From positions 310,001-374,000 of the forward strand of contig NZ_RQFO01000017.1 in assembly GCF_004770045.1 (NCBI RefSeq): DNA of 64,000 bases, written 5' to 3'. The stretch is from Leptospira montravelensis (GTDB lineage Bacteria > Spirochaetota > Leptospiria > Leptospirales > Leptospiraceae). Made by a program: the position numbers and the translations under genes. The notes under the pieces are model-generated. The model was not told where the DNA came from. It was given only the letters and a program-made list of their open reading frames with translations, and searched no databases. Positions 39,197-49,328 of this stretch are shown piece by piece; within the stretch, counting starts at the first letter, position 1, and every line of letters starts with the position of its first letter.

Positions 39197-39997
39197 ATGA
39201 AGAAAGATTTTCCCATTACCTTAACAATTGCAGGATCAGATTCTGGCGGTGGTGCTGGTGTTCAGGCAGATCTCAAAACATTTTCTTCATTAGCCACTTT
39301 TGGAACCACCGTGTTTACCTGTTTAACCGCACAAAATCCTGATGGAGTCAGTGGCATTTCTGAAATTTCGCCAGACTTTGTTTCTGCTCAATTAAAAGCA
39401 GTTGCTGGGTATTTTCCAGTCAAAACAGCTAAAACAGGAATGTTATACTCAGCAAATATCATACAAACTGTTGCCGAGTTTTTTTATGAAAACCCAGATA
39501 TACAACTTGTGGTTGATCCAGTGATGGTTGCCACCAGTGGAGCAAAACTCCTAAAAGATGATGCGATCCAATCATTAACCAAAGATCTTTTACCACTTGC
39601 AAAATTAATCACACCTAATCTTGACGAAGCATCATTACTATTAGGTGAAAAGATTAACCAATATGACCAACTTGTACCAATGGCTGAAAAATTATTTCAG
39701 ATGTATGAAATACCCATTCTATTAAAAGGGGGACATTTACCAAATGCAACGGAAGCTACCGACGTCTTATTTGACGGTAAATCATCATACATATTTTCAA
39801 AACCTTTTTTAAAGGGAAAAAATACTCATGGGACAGGTTGTACTTATTCTGCGGCCATAACATCTTTTCTTGCACATGGGAAAAGCCTTCCAGAAGCAGT
39901 TGGTTCGGCAAAAGAATATCTGCACCTAACTTTAGAAGATGAAATCAAAACTGGCCCAATTTATCATCTGAACCATTTTCCAGAACCGATAAACTAA
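39197..39997 (+). CDS. thiD: Hydroxymethylpyrimidine/phosphomethylpyrimidine kinase
   Basis: ThiD phosphorylates HMP and HMP-P for thiamine diphosphate synthesis. The 266-residue ribokinase-fold protein has the start TIAGSDSGGGAGVQADLKTF, the KTGMLYS block, LVVDPVMVATSGAKLL, and the C-terminal GTGCTYSAAI anion hole with the catalytic aspartate region replaced by the usual cysteine variant GTGCT. I saw no TPP riboswitch upstream; it is read from the ATL promoter. ATG 39197 gives the conserved start; the open frame upstream overlaps the ATL gene. Confidence 0.94.
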   Translation: MKKDFPITLTIAGSDSGGGAGVQADLKTFSSLATFGTTVFTCLTAQNPDGVSGISEISPDFVSAQLKAVAGYFPVKTAKTGMLYSANIIQTVAEFFYENPDIQLVVDPVMVATSGAKLLKDDAIQSLTKDLLPLAKLITPNLDEASLLLGEKINQYDQLVPMAEKLFQMYEIPILLKGGHLPNATEATDVLFDGKSSYIFSKPFLKGKNTHGTGCTYSAAITSFLAHGKSLPEAVGSAKEYLHLTLEDEIKTGPIYHLNHFPEPIN

Positions 39998-40003
39998 AGT
40001 TAT

Positions 40004-42121
40004 TTAGTATTCAATATTCAATTCTTTGATTTTTTTATCCAAAGTATTGCGATTGATCCCTAAAAATTTTGCAACTCGCGTTTTGGTATAACGAAACTTT
40101 TTCATTGCATATTGAATAAGTCTTGATTCTACTTCGCTCACAACGATTTCCATCGCACGACCGTCTAAACCATCTAACTGTCCAGGAGTAAGACGTCCTG
40201 ATCCTAAATCTAATGGTTCTGAACCAGATGTAGTTTCTACATGATTCAGTTGTGTTACTTCAGTTGTATGTTCTGGTAAATCTTCCAAACTTGCCAATAT
40301 GTCAGAAAAATCTTCCTCATTTAAAATTTCGTCTTGGGCAAGAACCACTGCACGTTCGATCACATTTTCCAACTCACGAACGTTACCTGGCCATCGATAC
40401 TTCAACAAAAGTTTAGAAGCTTCTCTAGAAATTCCCTTAACAACTTTGTTATTATCTTTAGTATACTTTTCCAAAAAGTGGTTCATAAGAAGCGGAATGT
40501 CTTCCACTCGATCGCGTAACGGTGGTGTGTTGATTTTTACTACATTTAATCTGTAAAAAAGATCTGCTCGGAATTTTTTTTCTGCGACAAGTTGTTCTAA
40601 CTCAGCATTCGTTGCCGCGATGATCCTAACATCTACTTTTTTTGCTTTTATAGAACCAATGGCTTCGATTTCCCTTTCCTGTAGAACTCGAAGTAATTTT
40701 GACTGTAAGTTTAAATCCATTTCACCAATTTCATCCAGAAAAATGGTTCCCGTATCTGCTAATTCAAACTTCCCTTTTTTATCAGTAACAGCGCCGGTAA
40801 AGGATCCTTTTTTATGTCCAAAAAGTTCACTTTCCAGTAAATTTTCAGGAATCGCAGCACAGTTGATTTTTATAAATGGATTTTCAGAACGTGAGCTATT
40901 ATAATGAATTGCATTTGCGATCATCTCTTTACCAGTACCAGATTCTCCTGTAATTAAAACAGAAGCTCTCGAATCTGCAACCAGTTGGATTTTCTCAAAC
41001 ATTTTTTCCATACTCGCAGCTTTTCCAATGAGTGAACCAAACTTATATTTATTTTTTAATTCTCTTTTCAGTTGGATATTTTCACGAGATATTTCTTTTT
41101 TAGCCTCTTCAACTAAATTTTGAATTTTAATCGATTGTGAAATGATTGATGCAACTACTTGCAGAAAGTCTAAAAAAGATTTTAAGTCTGTATGTTTATT
41201 TTGAACTATAAAAGCATTCACTACACCCAACATAGTCTGTTCACTAAGAATTGGCGCACAGAGCAAACTTACGTTATGTGGATCATGTTTAAAATGAGAT
41301 AGGTAGCCTACGCGGTTTAAAAAATCTGGATGACTCGCCACTGATTCAATTATGATAGGCTCACCTGATTCATATACTTTTCCTGTAATTCCTTCGCCAG
41401 GTTGGTAAGTTCCTTTATCAATTTCTTCAGGTGAAAGACCTGAAGCTGCTACGATCCTAAGTAATCCTTCATCTTTATTAAATAATACAATACTTCCTTT
41501 CTCTAAACGCAGAGATTTTTCCATTGTTACCATTATAGAATCGAAAACTTCATTTTGATCTAAGGTAGAGCTAACCACTTTGGAAATTTCTATAAGAGTT
41601 GCTTGGATTTTAGTTCTTTGTTCTAAACTACGTATAGTTTGTAAGTTTTTAAAAATTTGGCCTGCTTGGTTTGCAAGGACACTGACAATTTCTAACATCT
41701 CCGCGGTAAATGCATTCAATCGATTTGAGTCTAGGGAAATGACTCCAATGATATCATCTTCGACAATCATAGGTGCAACTAACTCTGATTTAATTTCCTC
41801 TTTTACCTGAATGTAATCAGGATCTTTTGAAACATCATTAACGAGTTTGGCTCTGCCCGTGGAAGCTGCCATTCCGGTAATCCCTTGTCCGATCTTTAGT
41901 TTTGTCTCTCTAAGCAACTGCTGGTTCATCCCTCGGGAGGTAACTGCATCCAAAACTCCGTGTTTTTCATCGATCAGCATTAGGGAACCCGATTCTACCC
42001 CGCAAATCTGGATGCATCGATCCAAAATGAGTTCTAGTAACCCGTCCGGATCTTGGGTGGAATTCATGGCAGTCGCCACTTCGTGGATGGATTGAATAGG
42101 ATTAAATTTTTTCACGGTCAT
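40004..42121 (-). CDS. Sigma-54-dependent activator with two GAF domains
   Basis: The 705-residue protein has two N-terminal GAF domains (about 20-165 and 185-335) and an AAA+ domain with Walker A GESGTGKE (392-399) and the sigma-54 contact loop GSFTGA (439-444). The C-terminal Fis-type helix-turn-helix includes [23 protein letters not shown]. It opens sigma-54 promoters in response to a small molecule or redox state sensed by GAF, in the way of NifA or NorR. The target is unknown. I saw no -24/-12 sigma-54 promoter in this window. It is divergent from the GAF/SpoIIE phosphatase at 42368 and ends six bases from the end of thiD. Confidence 0.92.
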   Translation of the reverse strand: MTVKKFNPIQSIHEVATAMNSTQDPDGLLELILDRCIQICGVESGSLMLIDEKHGVLDAVTSRGMNQQLLRETKLKIGQGITGMAASTGRAKLVNDVSKDPDYIQVKEEIKSELVAPMIVEDDIIGVISLDSNRLNAFTAEMLEIVSVLANQAGQIFKNLQTIRSLEQRTKIQATLIEISKVVSSTLDQNEVFDSIMVTMEKSLRLEKGSIVLFNKDEGLLRIVAASGLSPEEIDKGTYQPGEGITGKVYESGEPIIIESVASHPDFLNRVGYLSHFKHDPHNVSLLCAPILSEQTMLGVVNAFIVQNKHTDLKSFLDFLQVVASIISQSIKIQNLVEEAKKEISRENIQLKRELKNKYKFGSLIGKAASMEKMFEKIQLVADSRASVLITGESGTGKEMIANAIHYNSSRSENPFIKINCAAIPENLLESELFGHKKGSFTGAVTDKKGKFELADTGTIFLDEIGEMDLNLQSKLLRVLQEREIEAIGSIKAKKVDVRIIAATNAELEQLVAEKKFRADLFYRLNVVKINTPPLRDRVEDIPLLMNHFLEKYTKDNNKVVKGISREASKLLLKYRWPGNVRELENVIERAVVLAQDEILNEEDFSDILASLEDLPEHTTEVTQLNHVETTSGSEPLDLGSGRLTPGQLDGLDGRAMEIVVSEVESRLIQYAMKKFRYTKTRVAKFLGINRNTLDKKIKELNIEY

Positions 42122-42367
42122 AGTTCTTGCTCTTTAGTATTACGCTCTGCCTTGTAAAAATGCAGAAAAGGAATGCCGATGACCAAAACAATATGCTTAT
42201 TTAATAAACAAATAAACCGTTTTTTAATCAATTTTACCGACATCCTTCCTTTTTCTGCAGAAAAAACAACATTTGCTTATAGATTAAGCATGAATCGTAC
42301 CAGGTTTCTCGGTTCTCAGGGAAATTCTTGTAGCATATGAAAAAAGAAATCAAATACCTTGGCTAGG
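42122..42367. other. AT-rich promoter region between divergent regulators
   Basis: The 246 bases hold the promoters of the sigma-54 activator and the phosphatase. No strong hairpin, operator repeat or -24/-12 element is evident by eye. Confidence 0.45.
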
Positions 42368-44296
42368 ATGAACTCCGAGCCCACCGACGACAGGATCTGT
42401 TTGCTCTGCGCCGAACCGCAACTCCCGAACGGGATCACAAGAAATGGACGTTTTTTCTGCCAAACCTGTGACCGGGAGTGGATTTTAGAGAAACGAAAAA
42501 TTTCTCGGATTGGGAAAAACATCCTGAGTTCGCAAGAGAAAACAGAATTCCTCCTAGATAACCTTTCACTCTTCAATTCTGCGATGGGCCTTGAGGAATT
42601 GATGCAACGGTTTACCGACCTAATTTCGGTTCGTTTAAAGAGAGAAAAAATTGCAGTTTTTATCACAAACTTAGAGTTAGGTGAAATTAAATTAGCTTAT
42701 TATTCCAGCCGACAAAAAACATTACAACGAGCAATCAAACGAATCACATTGGATTATGATTTAAGTTATGGTGTTTTGGTTGAAACGATGGCAAAAGGAG
42801 AACCTTGCTTTTATAAATTTTCTGATCAAAGCCATCCTTTTTACGATTTTTATTCAAAACTCACAGGAACAAAATCTCAACTAGTCATACCCATACTTTA
42901 CGCCAATACTGCTGTCGGTATGGTGACAATTGATTATGAAGAAGAAGATTACTCTGACTATTTTGAAGACCAAGAAATTTTACAACTTGTGGTAGGTCAA
43001 TTTGCAGTTTCTTTACGTAATTCGCTTATATATTCAAAATCAGAAAACCAATCTAAAAACTTTCGCAGCTTACATACTGCGGCCCTTACATTAAGCCAAC
43101 TATACTTAAACAATCATGACGAAATGATTCGTATGATTTTATTAACTCTATCTGGAATTGTGGAATCTTCTTTAACATGTTTGGTTGAAAGAACTTTTGA
43201 ATCTTCAAAAGCGAAAATATTCAGACTTTATCGCGACTTGGAAAACTATCAAATCCATACAGACACTAAATCCATCGAAGTAGAACTGATTGATTCTCTT
43301 TTAGAAATAAAAGAAACCATGACAATCGATCCATCATCAAATGCTAATTTAGTAGCAATGGGAATAGTAGGTAAAGAATCAATGTTGTTTCCACTTACTT
43401 TGGAAAATGGAACCAATTGTTTATTTATTCTCACTAAACAAGAAAACCGATTTCCTAATGATGAGATAGAAGCACTCAATGCCTTTGTTTCACTTGCTAG
43501 GATCACAATGGAAAATTCCAATTTATACCAAAACCTTTCAAACAAAGAAAGATTGGAAAAAGAAATTGAAATTGCAAAAGAAATCCAAAGTACTCTCTTA
43601 CCAAGAAACTCTCCGGAAGCTGAAGGTTTTTCTTTTGGAGGGTTTATGGTACCTGCTCGTGGTATCGGTGGGGACTATTATGATTTTATTCTTTCACCTA
43701 ACAGAAATGAATTATTTATCTGCATAGGAGATGTTAGCGGGAAAGGTGTTGCCGCAGGACTCGTTATGGCAACAGTCAGGACCATTTTACATTCCCTTGT
43801 TCGTGTCAAAGACTCACCTTGGGAAATTTTAAACGATATTAATAACTACCTGTATGCTAGTTACAAAGAAGCTATCACACCAAGGTTTATGAGTATGATT
43901 TTACTCAGGTGGAATTTAATCACAGGTGAAGTTCAATATTCTGGAGCCGGTCACGGCAATTTTTACCATTATCATTCTGATTCAAAATCTCTTTCTGTTA
44001 TCGAAACAGAAGGAGTAATACTAGGAATCCAACCCGATATTTCAGCCTTTCGAAATGAGTCTAAGTTGCGGTTTGATTCGGGGGATACCATTCTTTTATA
44101 CACCGACGGAGTTACAGAAGCACGAAACGCTGAAGGAATAGAATTTGGAGAAACTCAATTAAAAACCAATTTTTTTTCCTTTATTTCTTTTGAGCCAAAA
44201 AACATACTCGAGAAGATATATTCGGAACTAAAAGAATTTGTCAAAGAACAAGAACAACACGATGATATCACAATGGTAGCAGTAAGGAAGATATGA
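42368..44296 (+). CDS. Zinc-ribbon/GAF/SpoIIE-type serine phosphatase
   Basis: The 642-residue protein starts with a zinc-ribbon-like CLLC..CQTC segment, then GAF-type sensor regions (about 70-215 and 230-400), a coiled coil (KERLEKEIEIAKEIQSTLLP), and a complete PP2C/SpoIIE domain (ARGIGGDYYDFI, GDVSGKGVAAGLVMA, LLYTDGVTEARN, HDDITMVAV). All metal aspartates appear present. Such phosphatases work on anti-sigma antagonists or similar phosphoproteins. Together with the divergent GAF/sigma-54 activator it looks like a paired sensor module. The start ATG 42368 is used; TTG at 42359 is possible. tilS overlaps its stop by ATGA. Confidence 0.9.
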   Translation: MNSEPTDDRICLLCAEPQLPNGITRNGRFFCQTCDREWILEKRKISRIGKNILSSQEKTEFLLDNLSLFNSAMGLEELMQRFTDLISVRLKREKIAVFITNLELGEIKLAYYSSRQKTLQRAIKRITLDYDLSYGVLVETMAKGEPCFYKFSDQSHPFYDFYSKLTGTKSQLVIPILYANTAVGMVTIDYEEEDYSDYFEDQEILQLVVGQFAVSLRNSLIYSKSENQSKNFRSLHTAALTLSQLYLNNHDEMIRMILLTLSGIVESSLTCLVERTFESSKAKIFRLYRDLENYQIHTDTKSIEVELIDSLLEIKETMTIDPSSNANLVAMGIVGKESMLFPLTLENGTNCLFILTKQENRFPNDEIEALNAFVSLARITMENSNLYQNLSNKERLEKEIEIAKEIQSTLLPRNSPEAEGFSFGGFMVPARGIGGDYYDFILSPNRNELFICIGDVSGKGVAAGLVMATVRTILHSLVRVKDSPWEILNDINNYLYASYKEAITPRFMSMILLRWNLITGEVQYSGAGHGNFYHYHSDSKSLSVIETEGVILGIQPDISAFRNESKLRFDSGDTILLYTDGVTEARNAEGIEFGETQLKTNFFSFISFEPKNILEKIYSELKEFVKEQEQHDDITMVAVRKI

Positions 44297-45593
44297 TCCT
44301 AGAAATTCCGACTACAATCACAAAGATTTTCGAAACTGTCTTGGCAAGAATGGGGAACAATCTGCCACAACAATGGGCAGAAAATAAAACGGAATTTCTC
44401 ATTGCCTACTCTGGAGGAAAAGATTCTTCTATTTTAGTTTTATTTTTCAAATATTTAAAAGATACTTACAATATCCAATCACCCACGTTGTTTTATTTAT
44501 CTCACGGCATTCGTTCTATAGATACAGAAGAAAAAGAAATATTGCAGTTCCTCAAATCCACTGGCTTTCCTTACCATTTCGTAAAAAAAAAATTCCAAAA
44601 CTTTCTCTTAAACTAAAGAAAGGATTTGAAGAAACTGGAAGACTGGTTCGTTACCACGAACTTAAAAAAATCACAAATAAAAAACCATCGGTTATCCTCA
44701 CTGGCCACCATTGTAAAGATTACACAGAGTCTATCTTTCTACACCTAACAAGAGGTGGTGGGAAAAAAGCATTTTATACGCTTCCACCTTTTGATGGAGA
44801 AAGATTTTTACCTTTAGTTTTTTTGGAAGACAAAGAATTAACATTACTATATGATTTTGTGATAAATCAAATCAAAATATTTGAAGATGAATCCAACAAA
44901 GATCCAATTTACAAACGCAATCGGATCCGTATGGATTTATTGCCAGTATTAGAAAAAGAAAATTGGAACTTTCATAAAATTTATTGGAATTTCCATGATC
45001 GTTCGCAACTAGATCTACAATTTAATTTAAAAAAAGAACCCACTGTCAAACAAGGTCCTCATATTTTCCGTATCCCACACGAAACTTGGACAAGTCTGAA
45101 TGTATCTTCAAAAAAAGAACTAATTGACTTCCATCTAAAATTACTTGGACATTATCCTCTATATAAATCCGGATTTGATAATTTCCATTTACAATCAGAA
45201 GGCGAAAGAGCATTTTTAGAAAACAAAAATTGTTTTTTATACAAATCAAAGTTTGGCGATCTTTTCATTATTGATAAAAAATCACCAGCTTTTAAAAAAG
45301 CAACCTCCTATCGGGATGGGGAAAATCTTTGTATAAATTGGAACCAAAATAGGTTTAAATTATCCGACCCCGAGGAAAAATATAGTCTTGGGTCTTGGCA
45401 TCACGGTCAAAAAATCCAAATTCGTTCAGGAAATAAGGAAATTTCAGAGTGTATGCGGGAAAACGGTATTCCTTTTTTTCTCAGAACCTTTATTCCAATC
45501 CTTTATTTTGATGGAGAACCCATTCAAATTTTATTTTCTCTCTTTTCAAAAAGTGAAAAGAATTATCCCAAACGAATCTATTTGGAAAGATGA
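44293..45593 (+). pseudogene. tilS: tRNA(Ile)-lysidine synthase, reading frame split at a run of ten A
   Basis: TilS makes lysidine at the CAU anticodon of tRNA(Ile2), which is essential in nearly all bacteria. The PP-loop motif SGGKDS is at residues 40-45. The frame ends early at 44616 after an A10 run at 44583-44592. A -1 shift at that run (or one extra A) restores GHHCKDYTESIFLHLTRGG and the rest of the C-terminal domains to 45593, giving about 433 residues, the normal length. Because everything else is intact, the break could be a sequencing error, a phase-variable tract, or a slippage site at which transcripts with eleven A make the full protein. The second part also has an in-frame TTG at 44823. 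Overlaps the upstream stop (ATGA). Confidence 0.88.
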
Positions 45594-45598
45594 GCTAG

Positions 45599-46231
45599 AT
45601 GCACAAGTATTCCAAAGAAATTCCTTTTCCAGAAACTAAATTCTTCACTTCGATTGCCAACTTAAATGAAAAAGAGGAATTAGATTCCGTTCCATCTGTG
45701 GCTTTTATGGGAAGATCCAATTCAGGAAAATCAAGTTTACTAAATGCTCTCTCAAACCACAGAGGACTTGCCAAAGTTTCAAGAACTCCAGGAAAGACAA
45801 AACTGATCAATATTTTCAGGACCAAAGAAGGTTTTAACCTAATCGATTTACCAGGATTTGGTTATTCAAAAGCATCTCATAAAGAACATAAAGATATGAT
45901 GAATCTTTTGGAAGGTTTTTTAAATACATGGAAACACTTAAAGTTTTTATTTATACTTTGTGACTCACAAAGAGAATTTCCTGAAGAGGAACTTTCCACA
46001 ATAGAAGTTGCAATGGAAAAAAAAATCAAACCCGTAGTGATTCGAACTAAAATTGACAAACTCAACCAAAGTGAACAACATCGCGTGCGAACAGATATGG
46101 AATCAGCAATGAATGAAATTGGAATTCCCTTTCGAGTTTTTTATCTTTCGGCAACAACCGGTCGTGGTATTGGAGAGTTGAGAGAGTTTATCGTTGAGAA
46201 TATGATTGATCAAACAAAGGTATCTAAATAA
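45599..46231 (+). CDS. engB: Ribosome biogenesis GTPase YsxC/EngB
   Basis: EngB (YihA) acts in assembly of the large ribosomal subunit. The 210-residue protein has the P-loop GRSNSGKSS at 38-46, G2 with TPGKTKLIN, G3 DLPGFGYS, G4 RTKIDKL, and a G5 SATTGRG. The arrangement is typical of the family. It starts five bases after tilS, an arrangement that fits one translation-related operon. The ends of engB and the minus-strand gene at 46210 overlap by 22 bases. Confidence 0.94.
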   Translation: MHKYSKEIPFPETKFFTSIANLNEKEELDSVPSVAFMGRSNSGKSSLLNALSNHRGLAKVSRTPGKTKLINIFRTKEGFNLIDLPGFGYSKASHKEHKDMMNLLEGFLNTWKHLKFLFILCDSQREFPEEELSTIEVAMEKKIKPVVIRTKIDKLNQSEQHRVRTDMESAMNEIGIPFRVFYLSATTGRGIGELREFIVENMIDQTKVSK

Positions 46232-46923
46232 TTTCCAACATTAGATTCTGTTTGAAGGTTCATCATTCCAAATAAATTGGAAGTCATCATCTTACGGAAG
46301 TCTGTAAGTAAGGCAAAGGTTTCTTTTAATTGTTCTTTTACACGAAGAAGTCTCACTTCTTCTTCCAATCTCTTTTTTTCTGACTCAATTTCTTTCAATC
46401 GTTCCGCCGAATGAATATCAGATTCAGATTTTTTAGTTTTCTCTGATTCTAGACGCGTTTCGAGTTCTTTAATTTTAGTTTCTAATTCTTTTTCATGAGT
46501 TTTTTGCATTAACTCTTTTGGATTTAGTTTTGTTTTTTCTTTGGAATTATTTTTTTTCTCTTCATCCTCTTTCAATCGAAACAGATCTTTGATCGATTTT
46601 CCATCGGAATAAGGAGTTAGGGTTGGATCTTCTTCTGACTGTGACTTGGGCCGAGTGACCGCATGAGTTTCACCACTCACAGCTACCATCCGACCATCTC
46701 GAAGCTCATAATTGATTTTTACTTGAACGGACTGAACTTCTCGACCTTCCCGGAAGGCTTCATTTTTAAATTCAGAAGCATGTCCCAGTTCATGGGAAAT
46801 TACATGTAAGGCAGAAAGTGATTCAGGCGCGCTTTCCAATTGTCCATGCCCGACATAGTTCACCCGGCGATCCTTCAAAAGATCTACATTCATACGATTG
46901 AATGGGGACTCGTCAATTCTCAT
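46210..46923 (-). CDS. HExxH coiled-coil protein, putative zinc metallopeptidase-like
   Basis: The 237-residue protein has HVISHELGHASEFKNEAFREGREV, with H44, E45 and H48 as a HExxH motif. Sequence around it (VQVKINYELRDGRMVAVSGET) resembles small bacterial proteins of the SprA-related metallopeptidase group; the third metal ligand is not obvious. After about residue 110 it becomes a long, charged coiled coil (ETRLESEKTKKSESDIHSAE and so on). No signal peptide is visible. It could be a structural or regulatory protein with a vestigial protease domain. Confidence 0.6.
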   Translation of the reverse strand: MRIDESPFNRMNVDLLKDRRVNYVGHGQLESAPESLSALHVISHELGHASEFKNEAFREGREVQSVQVKINYELRDGRMVAVSGETHAVTRPKSQSEEDPTLTPYSDGKSIKDLFRLKEDEEKKNNSKEKTKLNPKELMQKTHEKELETKIKELETRLESEKTKKSESDIHSAERLKEIESEKKRLEEEVRLLRVKEQLKETFALLTDFRKMMTSNLFGMMNLQTESNVGNYLDTFV

Positions 46924-47002
46924 GGAAACCTCACCACCTAATGGGTACTTCGGTTTGTCTCAAGAAAATATTAGTAAGAAATTAGATTTTTGGAAAGCAA
47001 AA

Positions 47003-47026
47003 ACTCTCCTGTAAGAACAGGAGAGT
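47003..47026 (-). terminator. Terminator of the DUF1566 lipoprotein gene
   Basis: A perfect 10-bp stem (47003-47012 with 47017-47026) with a four-base loop, followed by TTTTTGCTTT on the minus strand. It ends the gene that stops at 47053. Confidence 0.8.
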
Positions 47027-47052
47027 GACTGAAAATGAAATTTAGGAGAGGT

Positions 47053-47733
47053 TTATGGACCGGTACGAACACAACGGACAAAATTCCTTTGTGTTTTTAC
47101 AACATTTCTCTGCACACCATACGATTGTCGGTCAAAGGAAATGGCATAAGCGGTTTCTCCTGGAATATCTTCGTTGTTTGACCAAGCGGTCCAATAGTCC
47201 TCTTCCTGTGTGGAAGGGAAAAACTGAAGTGTCGCCGCACGACCAGGAACCACTAACCTTTGGTATTCAACCACAGTAGGAACGCGCCAAGTGGCACCGA
47301 GAAAATTGCTATTTTGGCAAGCTCCAAATAACTCACTGGAACCAGAGATAGAAATCGAGGAAGTACCTTGGAGCACCTGAGGAAATGCGATTGAGTTACA
47401 AGCATGTGTTTTGGAATCACAATACGCAACCTGAGCGGCACCGGCACGAGCCACGTCTCCAGGATTGAATACGGAACCTTGTGCCCCTAAACAGTCGTTA
47501 TTTCCCGGACGATAAACTTGTCCATGCGTACACTTTTGCCATACCAAATTAGCAATGGGATCTGTGACAGTTCCATTCCCGTTGTCACGGAGACTCTGGT
47601 TGGATAAGATACCTGCAATCAGCAGGTTGGTTTCTTCTGGACTTAAGCCGAAGGTGTCTTCCACAGGCTTCATTTCACAGTTAATGAAAAAAGATAAGAC
47701 CAAAAGAGCGAAACAATATTGAATTTTTTTCAT
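47053..47733 (-). CDS. DUF1566 (Lcl C-terminal) domain lipoprotein
   Basis: The 226-residue protein has a signal peptide (YCFALLVLSFFINC) with lipobox FFINC. The DUF1566 domain includes DNGNGTVTDPIANLVWQKC, WRVPTVVEYQRL, YWTAWSNN, and a final RNFVRCVRTG. This is the Lcl domain, a C-type-lectin-like fold, common among outer-surface proteins of Leptospira. AGGAGGGC sits just before the ATG at 47733, fixing the start (an open frame continues upstream). It lies 13 bases after the Omp85-type gene on the same strand. Confidence 0.8.
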   Translation of the reverse strand: MKKIQYCFALLVLSFFINCEMKPVEDTFGLSPEETNLLIAGILSNQSLRDNGNGTVTDPIANLVWQKCTHGQVYRPGNNDCLGAQGSVFNPGDVARAGAAQVAYCDSKTHACNSIAFPQVLQGTSSISISGSSELFGACQNSNFLGATWRVPTVVEYQRLVVPGRAATLQFFPSTQEEDYWTAWSNNEDIPGETAYAISFDRQSYGVQRNVVKTQRNFVRCVRTGP

Positions 47734-47746
47734 AAGCTCTGCCCTC

Positions 47747-49234
47747 CTAAAATATATGGTTAAAGTTAATGAAAGCTTGTCTATCTTCATTTGAAATTGC
47801 ATAATCAACGTAGATAACAGTTGCTTGGTTCCAAGGAATTCTTAAACCAAGACCCTTAGAATGTTTATAGTTCTTTAAGTTTGCGTCCTCTGTACGATCC
47901 CAAACTCGCCCAACATCGTAAAAGGGAACTAATTGAAAATCGAAGTGTTGACCACCAAACTCAGCTTCTGCGAACTTCCAACGAATTTCGAAGTTAGCAA
48001 ATGCCATAGTTTGTCCAACGAAACGATCCTGTTTGTAGCCACGAATGGTAGTCCTTCCACCTAAACCGGATTGGTTGCTCTCTGTACCCCACATATTGCG
48101 GTATTCATAGAAAGGTGCATCTCCATTGGTTTGGATCATAGTTCCACGGGCAGCAAGAACAAACTTCTCCAAAATTTCAGGAGGTTTGTTTGTAAACCAA
48201 TGAACAGGACTGATAAAAATACGACCTGATACTAAGTTTTTATTGAATTCTGATGTGGAACCGATGGCTTTCGTCGAACGTTCATGGGTGTATTCTAAAA
48301 ATACTCCACGGTTTGGATCTGGTTCGAAGTCACGAGTATCATAAACGATTCCGGCACGGATTGTATTCGTATAACCACCGTTAATGCCTACAATTTTTCC
48401 ATCCTTATCGTCACGTGTTAATTTAGTTTCCCCTTGGGGCGTCCCAACCGTACGGTCTACGCCGAGTAGGCCTAAAATTCCATCAGACGAACCAAATTGT
48501 GCATCGTTGTACTTTCCATCATATCTGCGAATGATTTGTTTAGAAAGTCGAACACCCGTAACCGTACGAAGTGTTCCTCCGAAAAAGGAATATTCACCGG
48601 AAGTACTAAAGTTAGGATTTTCAATATCGTATCGGTTGTATCTATGATCACTTACAACTGGAGCCTCTCCGTATCCCGCATCTCCTGGACGACGATAACT
48701 CAAATTGTCTTCATAGTCTGCAAAAGGTGCGTTCCTTCTAATACGTCCATTCGGATCGTTTCTTTCTAAATAAGAAAGAGGTTGGAGGGTATTTTCACCG
48801 ATTCCAAAGTAAAGGGAGTTAGGGTTTCGATCATACACTAAGTCCGCTCGAAGTCTCCATTTAGTATCGAAAATAAATGGAGCATCCAAACTCAACATGT
48901 GGTAAGGAGCTTGTTTAGTCGTATTAAAATACTGAGCAAAAATACGATAACGATACGGAGTGTATTCAAACAAAGGAGACGATTTTGTTCCATTGTAAAA
49001 ATAGAGAACACGCGCCCCGTAACCGATACCTACGTTAGGGTCGGAGTTGATCAGAGGGAGACCGGTGAAGTATCCCCCCTCTTTTTTGATCTTAAAATCC
49101 CGTTCGCTTAGCCTCTTTTTCTCAGAGATTTCAAACGGGAGGTCCGTACGAGGTGCCCGTTCCTGACCGAACACCCCGTGAAAAAAGGAAAAAAACAAAA
49201 GAAGTGTCAAACTTCTTACAATAAAATTATACAT
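47747..49234 (-). CDS. Omp85/TamA-type outer-membrane barrel without POTRA domains
   Basis: The 495-residue protein has a signal peptide (LTLLLFFSFFHGVFG) and a bacterial-surface-antigen (Omp85) barrel with GGRTTIRGYKQDRFVGQTMAFANFEIRW, the RGY lid-lock region. It ends INFNHIF, an aromatic end used as the outer-membrane assembly signal. No POTRA domains are visible between the signal and the barrel; only about 40 residues are there. It is thus a stand-alone Omp85 barrel, not BamA. The partner lipoprotein gene at 47053 probably comes from the same transcript. Confidence 0.82.
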   Translation of the reverse strand: MYNFIVRSLTLLLFFSFFHGVFGQERAPRTDLPFEISEKKRLSERDFKIKKEGGYFTGLPLINSDPNVGIGYGARVLYFYNGTKSSPLFEYTPYRYRIFAQYFNTTKQAPYHMLSLDAPFIFDTKWRLRADLVYDRNPNSLYFGIGENTLQPLSYLERNDPNGRIRRNAPFADYEDNLSYRRPGDAGYGEAPVVSDHRYNRYDIENPNFSTSGEYSFFGGTLRTVTGVRLSKQIIRRYDGKYNDAQFGSSDGILGLLGVDRTVGTPQGETKLTRDDKDGKIVGINGGYTNTIRAGIVYDTRDFEPDPNRGVFLEYTHERSTKAIGSTSEFNKNLVSGRIFISPVHWFTNKPPEILEKFVLAARGTMIQTNGDAPFYEYRNMWGTESNQSGLGGRTTIRGYKQDRFVGQTMAFANFEIRWKFAEAEFGGQHFDFQLVPFYDVGRVWDRTEDANLKNYKHSKGLGLRIPWNQATVIYVDYAISNEDRQAFINFNHIF

Positions 49235-49291
49235 TCTCTACCTGTTAGCCAAAGAAACTGCCTTATGGTGGGAAATTTGCAAAATATGTCA

Positions 49292-49328
49292 AATAGATTC
49301 GAAAATTTATGTTTTTTCCGAATCTATT
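49292..49328 (-). terminator. Hairpin spanning the stop codon of the biotin-carrier gene
   Basis: A perfect 10-bp inverted repeat (49292-49301 with 49319-49328) has a 17-base loop that contains the TAA stop of the minus-strand carrier gene. No strong T-run follows. It may be a weak terminator or an mRNA-stabilising 3' structure. Confidence 0.4.

Noticed and set aside
39100..39197. Possible TPP riboswitch before thiD
   Set aside because: thiD follows the ATL gene by one base, and no THI-box motif is visible.
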